Source: Marinobacter persicus
Lineage (GTDB): Bacteria > Pseudomonadota > Gammaproteobacteria > Pseudomonadales > Oleiphilaceae
Direction: 5' to 3'
Assembly: GCF_002934325.1 (NCBI RefSeq)
Contig: NZ_PTIV01000002.1
Location: 62,001 to 126,000, forward strand
DNA: 64,000 bases
In this document: positions 17,328-26,815 of the stretch, in pieces
Layout of the letters: each line of letters opens with the position of its first letter
Numbering within the stretch: the first letter of the stretch is position 1
The notes under the pieces: model-generated
What the model saw: the letters and a program-made list of their open reading frames with translations, nothing else
What the model was told of the DNA's origin: nothing
Databases searched by the model: none
Translations under genes and position numbers: made by a program

Positions 17328-18233
17328 TCAGTCACGCCGGGCACGGGCCACCTCCAGTTTTTCACAGAACAGGCGGGTGCCTTCGAGCATGCGCGGGGTG
17401 GGGCGCTGTACCAGGGAAGGCGGGATGAAGAACAGGTTGTCCCGGGCGGTGGCGGTCAGTTGCGGGAACGCCTGCCAGCGGGTCAGCCAGTGACGGTTTT
17501 CCTCGCCCATGCCGCCGGCGAGGATGGCTTCGGGATTGCCGGTCACCACCGCTTCGGTGCTGATGCGGGGCACCAGCCGCTCCAGCTCGCCAAAGATGTT
17601 GTCTCCGCCACACAGCTGGATCATCTCGCCAATCAGGTGTTCATCGTTCACCGTCATCAGCGGCTCGTCCCAGACCTGGTAGAACACCGGCACGGGCTCG
17701 GCGCTGGCATACTGCTCACGCAATTCCGCAATGCCACGGCGAAAACGGTCCGCCTCGACGAAGCCGTCGGTTTCGGTGCCGGCCAGGGTGGCCAAGCGCT
17801 CGATGGTATCGGACACCGCCTCAAAACTGCGCGGTTCAATGGAAAACACCGGCAGCTCCAGATCCTTGAGCATTTGCACCTGCTCGGCGGGATTGCCCGT
17901 CACCCAGGCGATCACCAGATCCGGCTGCAACTGCAGCAGCCGCTCCATGTCCAGGCGGGTGTGGCTGCCCACCTTCGGCACCTTTCGGGCAGCGGGTGGG
18001 TAGTCGGAATAGTCCACCACCGCCACCACCTGCTCACCGGCACCCGCCGCCCACACCAGTTCCGTGGCACCCGGGGAGAGGGCGGCAATGCGGGTGGCGG
18101 GTTGGTCCAGGCAGAGCCGGGCGCCGGTGTCGTCGCGGGCACAGACCTCGCCCGCCAGCGCCAGACCGGCCGACCCACCGAAGGTCAGGAAGGCAAAGCT
18201 CACCAGCAATAACAGTCGGCGACATATCAGCAT
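17328..18233 (-). CDS. btuF: Cobalamin periplasmic binding protein (BtuF-like)
   Basis: A 301-residue protein with a Sec signal peptide (MLICRRLLLLVSFAFLTFGG, cleavage near ALA-GE) and a class III binding-protein body: PATRIAALSPGATELVWAAG, VGSHTRLDMERLLQLQPDLV and a YQVWDEPLMTV segment typical of BtuF. It captures corrinoid in the periplasm and delivers it to BtuCD. The ATG at 18233 overlaps the end of the cobN-like gene by seven bases, so the two are probably translated together. Confidence 0.9.
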   Translation of the reverse strand: MLICRRLLLLVSFAFLTFGGSAGLALAGEVCARDDTGARLCLDQPATRIAALSPGATELVWAAGAGEQVVAVVDYSDYPPAARKVPKVGSHTRLDMERLLQLQPDLVIAWVTGNPAEQVQMLKDLELPVFSIEPRSFEAVSDTIERLATLAGTETDGFVEADRFRRGIAELREQYASAEPVPVFYQVWDEPLMTVNDEHLIGEMIQLCGGDNIFGELERLVPRISTEAVVTGNPEAILAGGMGEENRHWLTRWQAFPQLTATARDNLFFIPPSLVQRPTPRMLEGTRLFCEKLEVARARRD

Positions 18234-21200
18234 AGGTTGAATCGACTCTTCGAATTCTGGCAACCGTCGTTGACCGCCGCACTGGGCGGGTACACCGGCG
18301 CACCACCCTTGCGGGCCGCTTCAAAGGCTTCCCGTTCGCCCGGCTCCAACTGATCCGATACCCAGTCCATCAGTGGATGGTCGGGGCGCGTATGGCCACT
18401 GCCCGGCAGGCCATGATTGGCAATATTGCGGGCAAAATCACGAACCAGGCGTTTTCGGGTAAACACATCCGTTTCCCAGAAACCGCGCTTGGCAGCCAGC
18501 AACAGGATGGCTTGCATGTGGGTTTTGACGTGGACATTGTGCCCCTCCGACAGGAAGGCATCCAGACCGAGTTCATGGCGGTCCCGCATGTAGACATCGT
18601 TGACTGCGTCCCACATGCCCGAGCTCACCACCTGGGGACTGGTGACCTGCCAGCCCCAGAGGTTATCAAGAAAATCGCTGCCCATGGTGCGGGCTCCGGC
18701 ATACCCGTGTTCCATCAGGGGTTTGAGCCACTGGGGGTTCAGGTTCCGGGCTCGCAGCTCCACATCCAGGGCCCGTTCCAGCGAATCGACCCTGGGGTTG
18801 GTGGGGTCGGCGTACTGCAGCACCCGGTTCCGGGGTGGCTCGCCGCGCAGGTGTTCCACCGCGTTGGAAAGCCCACCCTGAAAGTCAAAGCCATCGTCGT
18901 TATCCAGCAGACCATAGAGATGGCTGGCCCGCCCGAGGTAGGTCTGGCTGACATGCTGCAGTTGCTGGTCAAACGCCTGATGCGCCGGTTCGCCCTGAAT
19001 CCCCTTACCATAGACATGGCCCATGCGGCGCCGGTAGGCATTGCCCAGCTGGTCACGCTCCTGCCAGGCCCCGGAGCGTGACGCCAGCCGGTTCACACCC
19101 GTGCCGTAGGCGCCGGGTGTGGTGCCGAATACCCGATGCGCCGCCCGGTCGCCGGCGTCCCTTGCCGATGCTCCCGCAGCCAGCAACTCCCGGGTATCAG
19201 CCACCCAGCGGGCGGCGACTTCATTTACGGCCAAGGGTTCATCTCCGAGCTCCCGCATGGTCACCGGCAGTACCGAAAGGGCCTGTTCCAGGGCCACCGA
19301 CAGTTCAGGATATTCCTGGCGTATGGTGTCGGCCGACCCGGCCAGGGCATAGCGGGAGGCCAAGTCCAGCCAGACCAGCTGGCTTTCGTACAGATCCCGG
19401 AACAGCCCGGAGGTGGTGAAGACCACGTTGTGGCGCGCCGGCGTGTCAGTTTCGTCGCCGACCGGGAGGCGTTCCAGACCCTTGACGATGCCCCGGCTGT
19501 TCCAGACCGGACGAATGCCCATCAGTTTCATGCCAAAGGCAATCATCACACCTTCATCGCGCACCGTGTCGGAGGCCCAGAGTACCAGGGCATCACTGTC
19601 GCCGTGTTTGCGGTCTTTGTCGCCCCGGGCTTTCACGGCCAGCTCCTCGGCCAGCGACCACGCCACGCGGGTGGGGATCAGGTCATCGGAAAGAGCATGG
19701 AAGTTACGCCCGGTAGGCAGTACTTCCGGTGTGCGCAGCGGGTCGTTGCCTTGCCCCGGCGGTACAAAGCGACCATCCAGGGCCGACAGAAAGCTCTCAC
19801 GCTCCAGCGCCGGGGAAACTTCCAGATTCTGCCGCCAAGATGGCTTCGGCGAACCGGTTTTGCCCGCCATGGAATCCAGCAACGTGTCGATCATCTCATC
19901 CGTCCAGTCCCGGCCAAACACGTGCAGGCCCAACGGCATGAAGTGTTCCTGCATATCGGTCACGTAGTGCCCAGCCTCGTGCACCAACAAATCCGGAGCG
20001 AGTTCGTCCACGGAAACCTCTTCCACGGCCAGCCCCATTTCACCGGCGATTTCCCGTTCCAGGACCTCTCCAATGTCCAGTGCCCGGATCTTTTCCCGCA
20101 GCAGCGTCAGGGCCCGTTCCCGGGTGGGGCTGTCCGGTTCGTTGGCGGACTCCCAGGTTTCCACCAGCTGTCGCAGTTCCAGCAGATCGTCGTACAGTTC
20201 CGTGGCTGCCAGGGGTGGCGTCAAGTGGCTGATCATCACCCCCAGGGCCCGGCGTTTGGCCTGGATGCCCTCACCCACGCCGTCCACGATGTAGGGATAG
20301 ATGAGCGGCAGGTCGCCACCCAGCAGGTCCGGGTAGTCATCGCCGGTAAGCCCGGCCCGTCGGCGCGGAAGAAATTCCCTTGTGGAGTGTCGCCCAACAT
20401 AAACCAGCGCATCGGCCTGATAGTGATCCCGCAGCCAGTGGTAAAAACCCACGTATTGATGAGTAGGCGGGAAGGTGGTGTTGGCGTGCAGCAGTTCTTC
20501 GTTCACTTCCCACCCACGGGGTGGTTGCGGTCCGATGAAGATATTGCCAAATCGCAGGCCCGGGAACACCATGCGGCCATCCACCACCATGGACTGCCCT
20601 GGTGCCTCGCCCCAGCCTTTGAGCCCGGGGATGCCGGTCTCGGCAAGAGCCTTGCGACTGGCGAGCAGGGCAGATCGGTGGCCACCTTCATTCAGGCGTT
20701 TTTTCCAGAGCGCTTCGTAATCATCCAGGCGCGCCAGTGCCCGCTTGCGGGCCGGGTGCTGGACATGCTCAATGAGATGCCGGAGGTCACGAACGCCACG
20801 GTTGAGCAGCCCATTGGCCAGCTCTCTTTCACCCATGGACAGAGCCTGTTCCAGGCGCTCATGCAGATAGCCCAGGGGGCCATGCGTGATTTCTTCCTGT
20901 ACCACGGCTGGCAGGGAGGCGAGGTAACGTCGGTAGGTGGCGCTGTCCATGCCTGCCACTTCGCCTGCCATTTCCTTCAAGGCCCGGGGGTCGTCCGGCA
21001 GGCTGACGCCTTTTTGCTGAATCAGGTCGAGAAGGGCTGCCGGGCTGGCCGGCAAAGGCCCGGTGTTGTAGCCCTCCTGCTTCAGCCAGGTCAGCATTTC
21101 GTACAGGGAAGCGGGAACGTCCAGATTATCGGCCCCGATGTTCTGACGGCCCGGCGGATGATTGTAGTAAATAATAGCCACACGCTTATCCGCATTGGCT

Positions 21201-22444
21201 TTACTTTGCAGGGTGTGCCAACGCTTCAGCCGGTCGGCCACCGCCGCCACCCGCTCGGGCACCGGTTGGGTCACGGTCAGAGCCACACCGGTTTGTTCAT
21301 CAATTACCTCTGGCCTGGCGGTCGCCAGGACCATCGGCTGGCTGACGCCCTGCAACTCCGGCATAGCCAGTTTGTAGTGGACCTTGTCCGCCGGCACCCC
21401 ATCCACCGACAACCGCCACTGGTTGGCGGTCCGGGAGGCCAGGCGCAGCCCCTTGATCACCGGCACGTTCAGGCGGGTGAATGCCTCGGTGACCTGACGG
21501 CGGCCCTCGCCCCCGCCCACCGTGAAGTCCTGCAGGCTGACGATGCCGGAAAGCGTTGCCGGCCCGATGGTCTTATCCAGTGTCCGTACCGCTTCCAGGC
21601 TGGCGCCGCCCCAGCGGGACAGAATGGCAAAACACTGGATGTCGCGGGCTTCCAGGGCGGCGCAGGTCGCATCCAGCAAAGCACGGTCGCCGGGCCGGTC
21701 ACCACTGTCCAGATCCAGCAGGGTCACCACCGGACCGGGTTGCAGATCGAGATCCGCTGCCTGCTCCACCGCTTTGCCGTTACGGTAATAACGAATCAGT
21801 GAACGGGGCGGCAAATCCGGGACAGACAGATCATGCCCGGCCTGGACCAGCAGCCATCGAAGCAGGGCATCCAGATGCTCCGGCGTACGCCCCTGATAAA
21901 GCCCACGGCCTTCCAGCCAGGGCACCTGGCGGGGAAACTGCTCGCGCAGTCCCTCACGGTGGGCACCGACCTCAGCGCCAGGCTCCGGCGCTTTCATCAG
22001 ATCGTTCAGGCTGGCGTCATCCAGCCCTTCCAGAATGATCTGACCCTCGAGCCGCGACAGGCGTGTAAGCGCCCGGTCGCCATTAATGGCCAGAACCGGG
22101 AACGGCCGCTGTGCCTCCTGCGCCCGGACGAGCCGGGCCAGCCGCCCCACCTGATCACCAAATACGGCAGCCAGAAGCAGCGCATCGGCCGGGCGAATCA
22201 GTGCTTCCAGCGCCTGGCTATCCAGTCGGGCAATCTGCTCCGGCGTTCGCAGAACCACCGTGTGATTAGGATGAGCCGCCAGAAAGCGCTCCGCGCCGGC
22301 AGCCATTTCCGCCGCAGAACGCTCGGAGACCACACCAACCACCGTGGCACCTGACACGCCAGGCACTGCCCCCAACTGGAAGCAGAGCACCAGCGCCAGA
22401 GCGGGGAGACACCGGCGACAAACCGATTTAATGAAATGAGTCAT
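18227..22444 (-). CDS. CobN-like chelatase with predicted signal peptide
   Basis: A 1405-residue member of the CobN/BchH large chelatase-subunit family. CobN motifs include PLGLHVFGRDWTDEMIDTLL (about residue 833), LPTGRNFHALSDDLIPT (about 908) and a C-terminal LKPLMEHGYAGARTMGSD. Cytoplasmic CobN inserts Co2+ into hydrogenobyrinate diamide with the AAA+ subunits CobS and CobT. Here the N-terminus (MTHFIKSVCRRC, hydrophobic core LPALALVLCFQLGAVPGV, then SGA) looks like a Sec signal, implying a periplasmic protein without ATP. No AAA+ chelatase partner genes are in the window. It lies 28 bases after the B12 receptor and overlaps btuF. Periplasmic metal insertion, removal or corrinoid binding are all possible. 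Confidence 0.88.
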   Translation of the reverse strand: MTHFIKSVCRRCLPALALVLCFQLGAVPGVSGATVVGVVSERSAAEMAAGAERFLAAHPNHTVVLRTPEQIARLDSQALEALIRPADALLLAAVFGDQVGRLARLVRAQEAQRPFPVLAINGDRALTRLSRLEGQIILEGLDDASLNDLMKAPEPGAEVGAHREGLREQFPRQVPWLEGRGLYQGRTPEHLDALLRWLLVQAGHDLSVPDLPPRSLIRYYRNGKAVEQAADLDLQPGPVVTLLDLDSGDRPGDRALLDATCAALEARDIQCFAILSRWGGASLEAVRTLDKTIGPATLSGIVSLQDFTVGGGEGRRQVTEAFTRLNVPVIKGLRLASRTANQWRLSVDGVPADKVHYKLAMPELQGVSQPMVLATARPEVIDEQTGVALTVTQPVPERVAAVADRLKRWHTLQSKANADKRVAIIYYNHPPGRQNIGADNLDVPASLYEMLTWLKQEGYNTGPLPASPAALLDLIQQKGVSLPDDPRALKEMAGEVAGMDSATYRRYLASLPAVVQEEITHGPLGYLHERLEQALSMGERELANGLLNRGVRDLRHLIEHVQHPARKRALARLDDYEALWKKRLNEGGHRSALLASRKALAETGIPGLKGWGEAPGQSMVVDGRMVFPGLRFGNIFIGPQPPRGWEVNEELLHANTTFPPTHQYVGFYHWLRDHYQADALVYVGRHSTREFLPRRRAGLTGDDYPDLLGGDLPLIYPYIVDGVGEGIQAKRRALGVMISHLTPPLAATELYDDLLELRQLVETWESANEPDSPTRERALTLLREKIRALDIGEVLEREIAGEMGLAVEEVSVDELAPDLLVHEAGHYVTDMQEHFMPLGLHVFGRDWTDEMIDTLLDSMAGKTGSPKPSWRQNLEVSPALERESFLSALDGRFVPPGQGNDPLRTPEVLPTGRNFHALSDDLIPTRVAWSLAEELAVKARGDKDRKHGDSDALVLWASDTVRDEGVMIAFGMKLMGIRPVWNSRGIVKGLERLPVGDETDTPARHNVVFTTSGLFRDLYESQLVWLDLASRYALAGSADTIRQEYPELSVALEQALSVLPVTMRELGDEPLAVNEVAARWVADTRELLAAGASARDAGDRAAHRVFGTTPGAYGTGVNRLASRSGAWQERDQLGNAYRRRMGHVYGKGIQGEPAHQAFDQQLQHVSQTYLGRASHLYGLLDNDDGFDFQGGLSNAVEHLRGEPPRNRVLQYADPTNPRVDSLERALDVELRARNLNPQWLKPLMEHGYAGARTMGSDFLDNLWGWQVTSPQVVSSGMWDAVNDVYMRDRHELGLDAFLSEGHNVHVKTHMQAILLLAAKRGFWETDVFTRKRLVRDFARNIANHGLPGSGHTRPDHPLMDWVSDQLEPGEREAFEAARKGGAPVYPPSAAVNDGCQNSKSRFNLC

Positions 22445-22472
22445 ACCGCTGCCTCAGCCGCAAGTGGCCGGT

Positions 22473-24329
22473 TTACAGGAAGTCGTAACGAACCGTCAGC
22501 ATGGCGGTGCGGCCGGCGGTGATGTAATAGCCGCCGCCGGAGTATTCGGCGGTTGCGCGTTCCTTGTCGAAAACATTCTCAACAGTCAGTTTACTGGACC
22601 AGCCTGGAGCAAAGGCCCAGCCTGCGTGGAGGTCCAACGTGCCGTACCCGGGTAGCCGTGTCTTTGTTCCCGCATAGTCGTCATAGTCATAACGGTGATT
22701 AGCGGCTACGAAAGTTCCCCCCAAAAGCCAGTCCCCTAATTGCTTACTCAAATCAAGCTTTATCGTTTGAGTACTCCGATACTCAAGATCTCGCTCTTCC
22801 GTCCGGTTCTCCGGTTCAAGCAATGTTACAGCCGCGCCAGCTCGCCATCCCTGTGCTTCATAACCCATCCCCAATTCAATCCCTTGAATTCTTGCCTCAT
22901 CAACATTTTGGGGCTTATAAAACCAGGGGCTCACTTCTTGCCACTGAATCATATTTTCGATATCAAGCTGAAAAATCGCTGTATCCCAGAACCAGCTTTG
23001 ATAATTACCACTCAGACCCAGCTCATATGTCTCTGACTCTTCAGGTTTGATAGTGGGGTCACCGACTGCAAAGGCACTTCTTGGCGTATATAGGTCGTTA
23101 AAGGTAGGCGCACGAAAAGCTGTGCCATAACTGAGACGGATACGGTGAGCACGATCAATAGAGTGCCCTAAAGCGATAGCGCCTGTTTCGTTAGTGCCAT
23201 ACGCTTCATTATCATCACCGCGGAGACTCATTTGAACATCTGTTGGACCAAAGCTCAGACGGAATTGACCGAATAAAGCGGCATTGGACCGACTATTCTC
23301 ATCGAAATCCTCACTACCACCCACCTTGTCACCCATTAGCTCAGCACCGAGAGCCAGCTCATGAACGTCCCAAGTTAGAGTATTAACCCAGCGCGCAGTT
23401 CGGGTACGAGTCTCATAAGCAGACGGCCCGGATGTCCGTTCATTTTCAGTTTCATCTCTAGACTCGGAAAACAAAATGGATTGATGCCAGTATTCACTAA
23501 CAGGAGCTTCCAGCTTTAACGCAGTAGTCCGAAGCATGAAATCCGTTTCCCCACCCTCGAATTCAGTATTTCCATCACTCTCGAACATCATGAAGCTGAC
23601 TTCACCGCCATTATCAAATTCGTGAGCTACGCGACCGACCCCAGCAGTATTGCGAAACCCCTTATCATCACCACCAGTGACAATGGCCGTACCGTCCGTC
23701 TCCCGGTGAACACCGCTCAGGCTCACGCGGGTATCACCAAAAGTTCCCCCGACACCAGCAGCGGTTTTCTGAGTATTAAAGTTACCGACTCCGGCTTCGA
23801 CCCAGCCTGTGCGACCCCTATCGGGATCAAGAGTGAACGCCTGAATAACCCCCCCGAGAGCGTCTGCTCCGTAGAGCGAACTTTTAGGTCCGCGTACGAT
23901 TTCTACCCGCTCAACCAGCTCCGGCGGGAAATACTGCCAGGAAGCCCCACCTAACGTTGCAGACCGCAATCGAACTCCATCGACCAAAAACAAAGTGGAA
24001 TCATTGCTCGTGCCACGTGTATAAACACTTGTGGCCTTACCAAACGAGCCATTGGTTTTAACAGAAATCCCGGGCTGCCCCTGAAGCAGATCCTGAAACG
24101 CATTGGGCGCCTTTTCGCGGATCTCTTCCTCATCAATCACCGTCACCGACGACAGACTCTCGCCCACGGTGCGCGGGCCAAGGGTGGCGGTCACCACGAT
24201 CGGATCAAGCGTGTCAGACACATTGGAGGATTCGGACTCGTTGGCCTGGGCCACGGCGGACGCCAGTGGCAATAGGAGCAGTGAAGTACCGGAAAACAGA
24301 AGAGCCGGGGTGGCCTTGGTAATACCCAT
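22473..24329 (-). CDS. btuB: TonB-dependent vitamin B12 receptor (BtuB-like)
   Basis: A 618-residue outer-membrane receptor: signal peptide (residues 1-28), TonB box DPIVVTATL (about 42-50), plug domain with VDGVRLRSATLGG and ERVEIVRGPKSSLYGADALGGV, and a 22-strand barrel ending in the aromatic terminus TVRYDFL. It should bind cobalamin at the surface and need TonB energy. A cobalamin riboswitch precedes it and B12 import genes follow. From about 22740 to 24060 the base composition falls to 42-55% G+C, against 60-73% on both sides, suggesting exchange of the barrel-coding segment. Confidence 0.92.
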   Translation of the reverse strand: MGITKATPALLFSGTSLLLLPLASAVAQANESESSNVSDTLDPIVVTATLGPRTVGESLSSVTVIDEEEIREKAPNAFQDLLQGQPGISVKTNGSFGKATSVYTRGTSNDSTLFLVDGVRLRSATLGGASWQYFPPELVERVEIVRGPKSSLYGADALGGVIQAFTLDPDRGRTGWVEAGVGNFNTQKTAAGVGGTFGDTRVSLSGVHRETDGTAIVTGGDDKGFRNTAGVGRVAHEFDNGGEVSFMMFESDGNTEFEGGETDFMLRTTALKLEAPVSEYWHQSILFSESRDETENERTSGPSAYETRTRTARWVNTLTWDVHELALGAELMGDKVGGSEDFDENSRSNAALFGQFRLSFGPTDVQMSLRGDDNEAYGTNETGAIALGHSIDRAHRIRLSYGTAFRAPTFNDLYTPRSAFAVGDPTIKPEESETYELGLSGNYQSWFWDTAIFQLDIENMIQWQEVSPWFYKPQNVDEARIQGIELGMGYEAQGWRAGAAVTLLEPENRTEERDLEYRSTQTIKLDLSKQLGDWLLGGTFVAANHRYDYDDYAGTKTRLPGYGTLDLHAGWAFAPGWSSKLTVENVFDKERATAEYSGGGYYITAGRTAMLTVRYDFL

Positions 24330-24479
24330 ATTTGTTTCTCACCATCAGGTCGCGCTACACCCGCACGACGGTTAACGATCGGGCCACGGAGGTGAGAGTT
24401 CGGGGATGAAGAAAGGAAATATGGGCACACCGGATGCACAGGCCTTCACCCACCGTCGCCGCCCTCCGCAGCATTTGGT

Positions 24480-24700
24480 GTGTTAACAGGCCGGTCTCCG
24501 GGCTTATGAGTGGATGCCGGCGGCATCCCGGGCCATCGCCTTCCCATGTCTCAGACACAGTGGCGCGTTCGATGGCGGTTGACTCAATTACCGTTGCGGG
24601 GGCAGCGCTGGACTTACTCAAAGGGGCCTCTGAGCGCACCAGTTTCCCGTTTCACCCCGGGCAGCTTTGCATCGGGGCACCTGAAAACGCGCGCAAAGGC
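24480..24700 (-). ncRNA. Cobalamin riboswitch
   Basis: Read on the minus strand, the conserved elements come in the canonical order: AGGTGCCCC (about 24674-24681), GGGTGAAACGGGAA (about 24647-24660), GGTGCG, the core GCTGCCCCCGCAACGGTAA (24588-24606), TGGGAAGGCG, and the B12 box AGCCCGGAGACCGGCC (24489-24504). Binding adenosylcobalamin normally shuts off translation or transcription of the gene behind it, here btuB and, by polarity, the operon to bluB. It fills most of the 392-base gap between cobC and btuB. Confidence 0.96.
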
Positions 24701-24721
24701 TAACAATCGGTTAATGTCTGG

Positions 24722-25750
24722 TCAATGACATTTGCAAAGCGCGGCGGCAAGTCTCTGCCATTCGGTCTCGCTTCCCGGCAAGCCAAAACGCAGGGCAGGC
24801 GGCTGTTCAAACAGTCGCACGAGGATGCCCTGTCGGGCCAGGGATTCATAAATGGCCAGTGCATCCGGGTGAGGTAGGTAGCGAAAAAGCCCGGTCCCCG
24901 TGCTTTCGCCGAGGCCGGCTTCGGCCAACAGGCGGGACAGGCGACGACTGCCTTCAAGCAGGGAATCGCGAGTGCGGGCCTGCCAGGCCACATCCTTCAG
25001 GGCGTGCTTCATCAGGTACCGGGCCGGACCACTCATTGCCCAGGGACCCAGTCGTTGCGCCAAAGCCGTAATCACTGAGCCATCACCAATCACCACGCCG
25101 GCCCGAACCCCCGCCAGCCCGAAAAACTTGCCCAGCGAGCGCAATACCACCAGCCCGCTCACACCCGCACTCATAGCGAGACTGTCAGCCCCTGGGGTGA
25201 CAAATGCTTCGTCCACCACCAGCGTACCGCCACGGGCCTGCAAATTCCGATGCCATTCCCGCAGCTGGCCGGCCGGCAGGGCCAGGCCGGTGGGGTTGTT
25301 GGGATGAATCCACACCAGGACGTCCAGCGCGGCCAGCCACTCGTCACTTTCCGGAACCGATTCCAGCGATACGGGGACCACGGTATGCCCGGCCCGTTGC
25401 CACCAATAGCCGTGTTCCCGATACCCGGGTACCGGGATACCGACATGGCAGGGAGCATAGAGCTGTGGCAAGGCCTGAATGGCTGCCTGGCTCCCCGGCA
25501 CCGGCAGGCACGCGGCTCCTGCCGGGGCTTCGACCCATTGACGGATCAGCTCGGGCAGGCCGTCATCGTCTTCCGGCAATCTCTGCCAGACCGGGGCCGG
25601 AATCTCCGGGATGGGCCAGGAATTCGGGTTGATGCCGGTGGACAGATCCAGCCACTGGCTCTCGGGGATGCCCCATTGCCTGGCGGCCTGCCGGAGTCGA
25701 CCGCCATGCTCCGGTACCGGCTCAACTAACGCTTTCTCGTTCATCGGCAT
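24722..25750 (-). CDS. cobC: Threonine-phosphate decarboxylase-like aminotransferase
   Basis: A 342-residue fold type I PLP enzyme with HGGRLRQAARQWGIP and DLSTGINPNSWP at the N-terminus, IHPNNPTGL, a VVDEAF aspartate, and the PLP lysine in RSLGKFFGLAG (Lys208). It corresponds to CobC/CobD, which decarboxylates L-threonine phosphate to aminopropanol phosphate, the linker of the nucleotide loop. It follows cbiB by seven bases. An ATG at 25744 is an alternative start. The gene stops about 20 bases before the riboswitch, so read-through into it is possible. Confidence 0.92.
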   Translation of the reverse strand: MPMNEKALVEPVPEHGGRLRQAARQWGIPESQWLDLSTGINPNSWPIPEIPAPVWQRLPEDDDGLPELIRQWVEAPAGAACLPVPGSQAAIQALPQLYAPCHVGIPVPGYREHGYWWQRAGHTVVPVSLESVPESDEWLAALDVLVWIHPNNPTGLALPAGQLREWHRNLQARGGTLVVDEAFVTPGADSLAMSAGVSGLVVLRSLGKFFGLAGVRAGVVIGDGSVITALAQRLGPWAMSGPARYLMKHALKDVAWQARTRDSLLEGSRRLSRLLAEAGLGESTGTGLFRYLPHPDALAIYESLARQGILVRLFEQPPALRFGLPGSETEWQRLAAALCKCH

Positions 25751-25757
25751 CGTCTCA

Positions 25758-26702
25758 TCAGAAAAGCAGCCACCCCAACAATCCTGCCAGGATCAAAGTA
25801 ATAAACCACAGGGCGACACCCCGCTGGACCAAACGGATAGCCTGCTCCACCGTGCCCGGACCCGGCTGCCCGCCGTCACCCAGAACGGGGCGCTGTTTTA
25901 CCCCCGACGCATAGGGGGCTGGCCCACCCAGGATTACTTCCAGGGCACCGGCCCCTGCCGCCATCACCGGCCCGGCGTTGGGGCTGTCCCAAGCGGGCGC
26001 CTGACGCCGCCAGCAACGCAATGCCAGCCGTGTGTTTCCCAGCAGTGCGTAGGTCAGGGCAGTCAGCCTGGCCGGAATCCAGTTCATCAGGTCATCCAGG
26101 CGGGCGGCACAACGACCGAAGTACTGGAACCGGGCGTTGCGATAGCCCCACATGGCATCCAGGGTGTTCACCAGCCGATGCAACACCACGCCCGGAAGGC
26201 CGGCGACCAGAAACCAGAACAGGCTGGCAAAGACGGCATCCGCACCATTCTCCAGCATGGATTCAGACGCCGCCGCAGCCACGCCCTGCTCATCCAACGC
26301 CGCCGCATCGCGACTGACGATGTAGCCCACCCGCCGGCGGGCTTCGTCCATATCGCCGCGCGCCAGGGGCTCGCCAACCGCCCGACCGTGTTCAGCCAGG
26401 CCCCGGAGAGACACCGCCAGTGCCACCCCGGACGTTTGGACAACGAGCAGCGGCCAACCTTCCAGCCACAGCTCCGCCGCCAGCGCCAGGCCGACAAGCG
26501 GGACGCAAAGGATCAACACGCCGAGCCAACCAGCCCAGAATGAACGGGCAGGCTGGTCCGGCCGGCGGTTCAGTAAGCGTTCCATCCGCACCACCAGGTT
26601 GCCGAAGCCCACCAAGGGGTGCCAGCGGCGCGGTTCACCGACTAAATGATCGAGAAGGACAGCCGCGATACTGACGATCACCGGCACGGCCCAGTTTTCC
26701 AC
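25758..26702 (-). CDS. cbiB: Adenosylcobinamide-phosphate synthase
   Basis: A 314-residue membrane protein with motifs of CbiB/Cob[44 protein letters not shown] and the [13 protein letters not shown] loop. It attaches aminopropanol (phosphate) to cobyric acid. No ATG precedes the first helix in the right place; a GTG at 26702 with an AAGGAG site eight bases upstream is the best start. The 113 bases between it and the divergent cobT gene should hold both promoters. Confidence 0.92.
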   Translation of the reverse strand: MENWAVPVIVSIAAVLLDHLVGEPRRWHPLVGFGNLVVRMERLLNRRPDQPARSFWAGWLGVLILCVPLVGLALAAELWLEGWPLLVVQTSGVALAVSLRGLAEHGRAVGEPLARGDMDEARRRVGYIVSRDAAALDEQGVAAAASESMLENGADAVFASLFWFLVAGLPGVVLHRLVNTLDAMWGYRNARFQYFGRCAARLDDLMNWIPARLTALTYALLGNTRLALRCWRRQAPAWDSPNAGPVMAAGAGALEVILGGPAPYASGVKQRPVLGDGGQPGPGTVEQAIRLVQRGVALWFITLILAGLLGWLLF

Positions 26703-26815
26703 TATCCACGCTCCTTGAATGAAGTGGGCGAAGTCTACCCGACACCCGGCGCAACTTGACACCCAAACCGCTCCGGAGCAGCATCTTTGGCTTTGTCAGC
26801 CACCAGGAAATGACC

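Noticed and set aside
19136..21802. An 888-codon open frame on the plus strand antisense to the cobN-like gene
   Set aside because: Same antisense pattern; CobN motifs are clear on the other strand and this frame has none.
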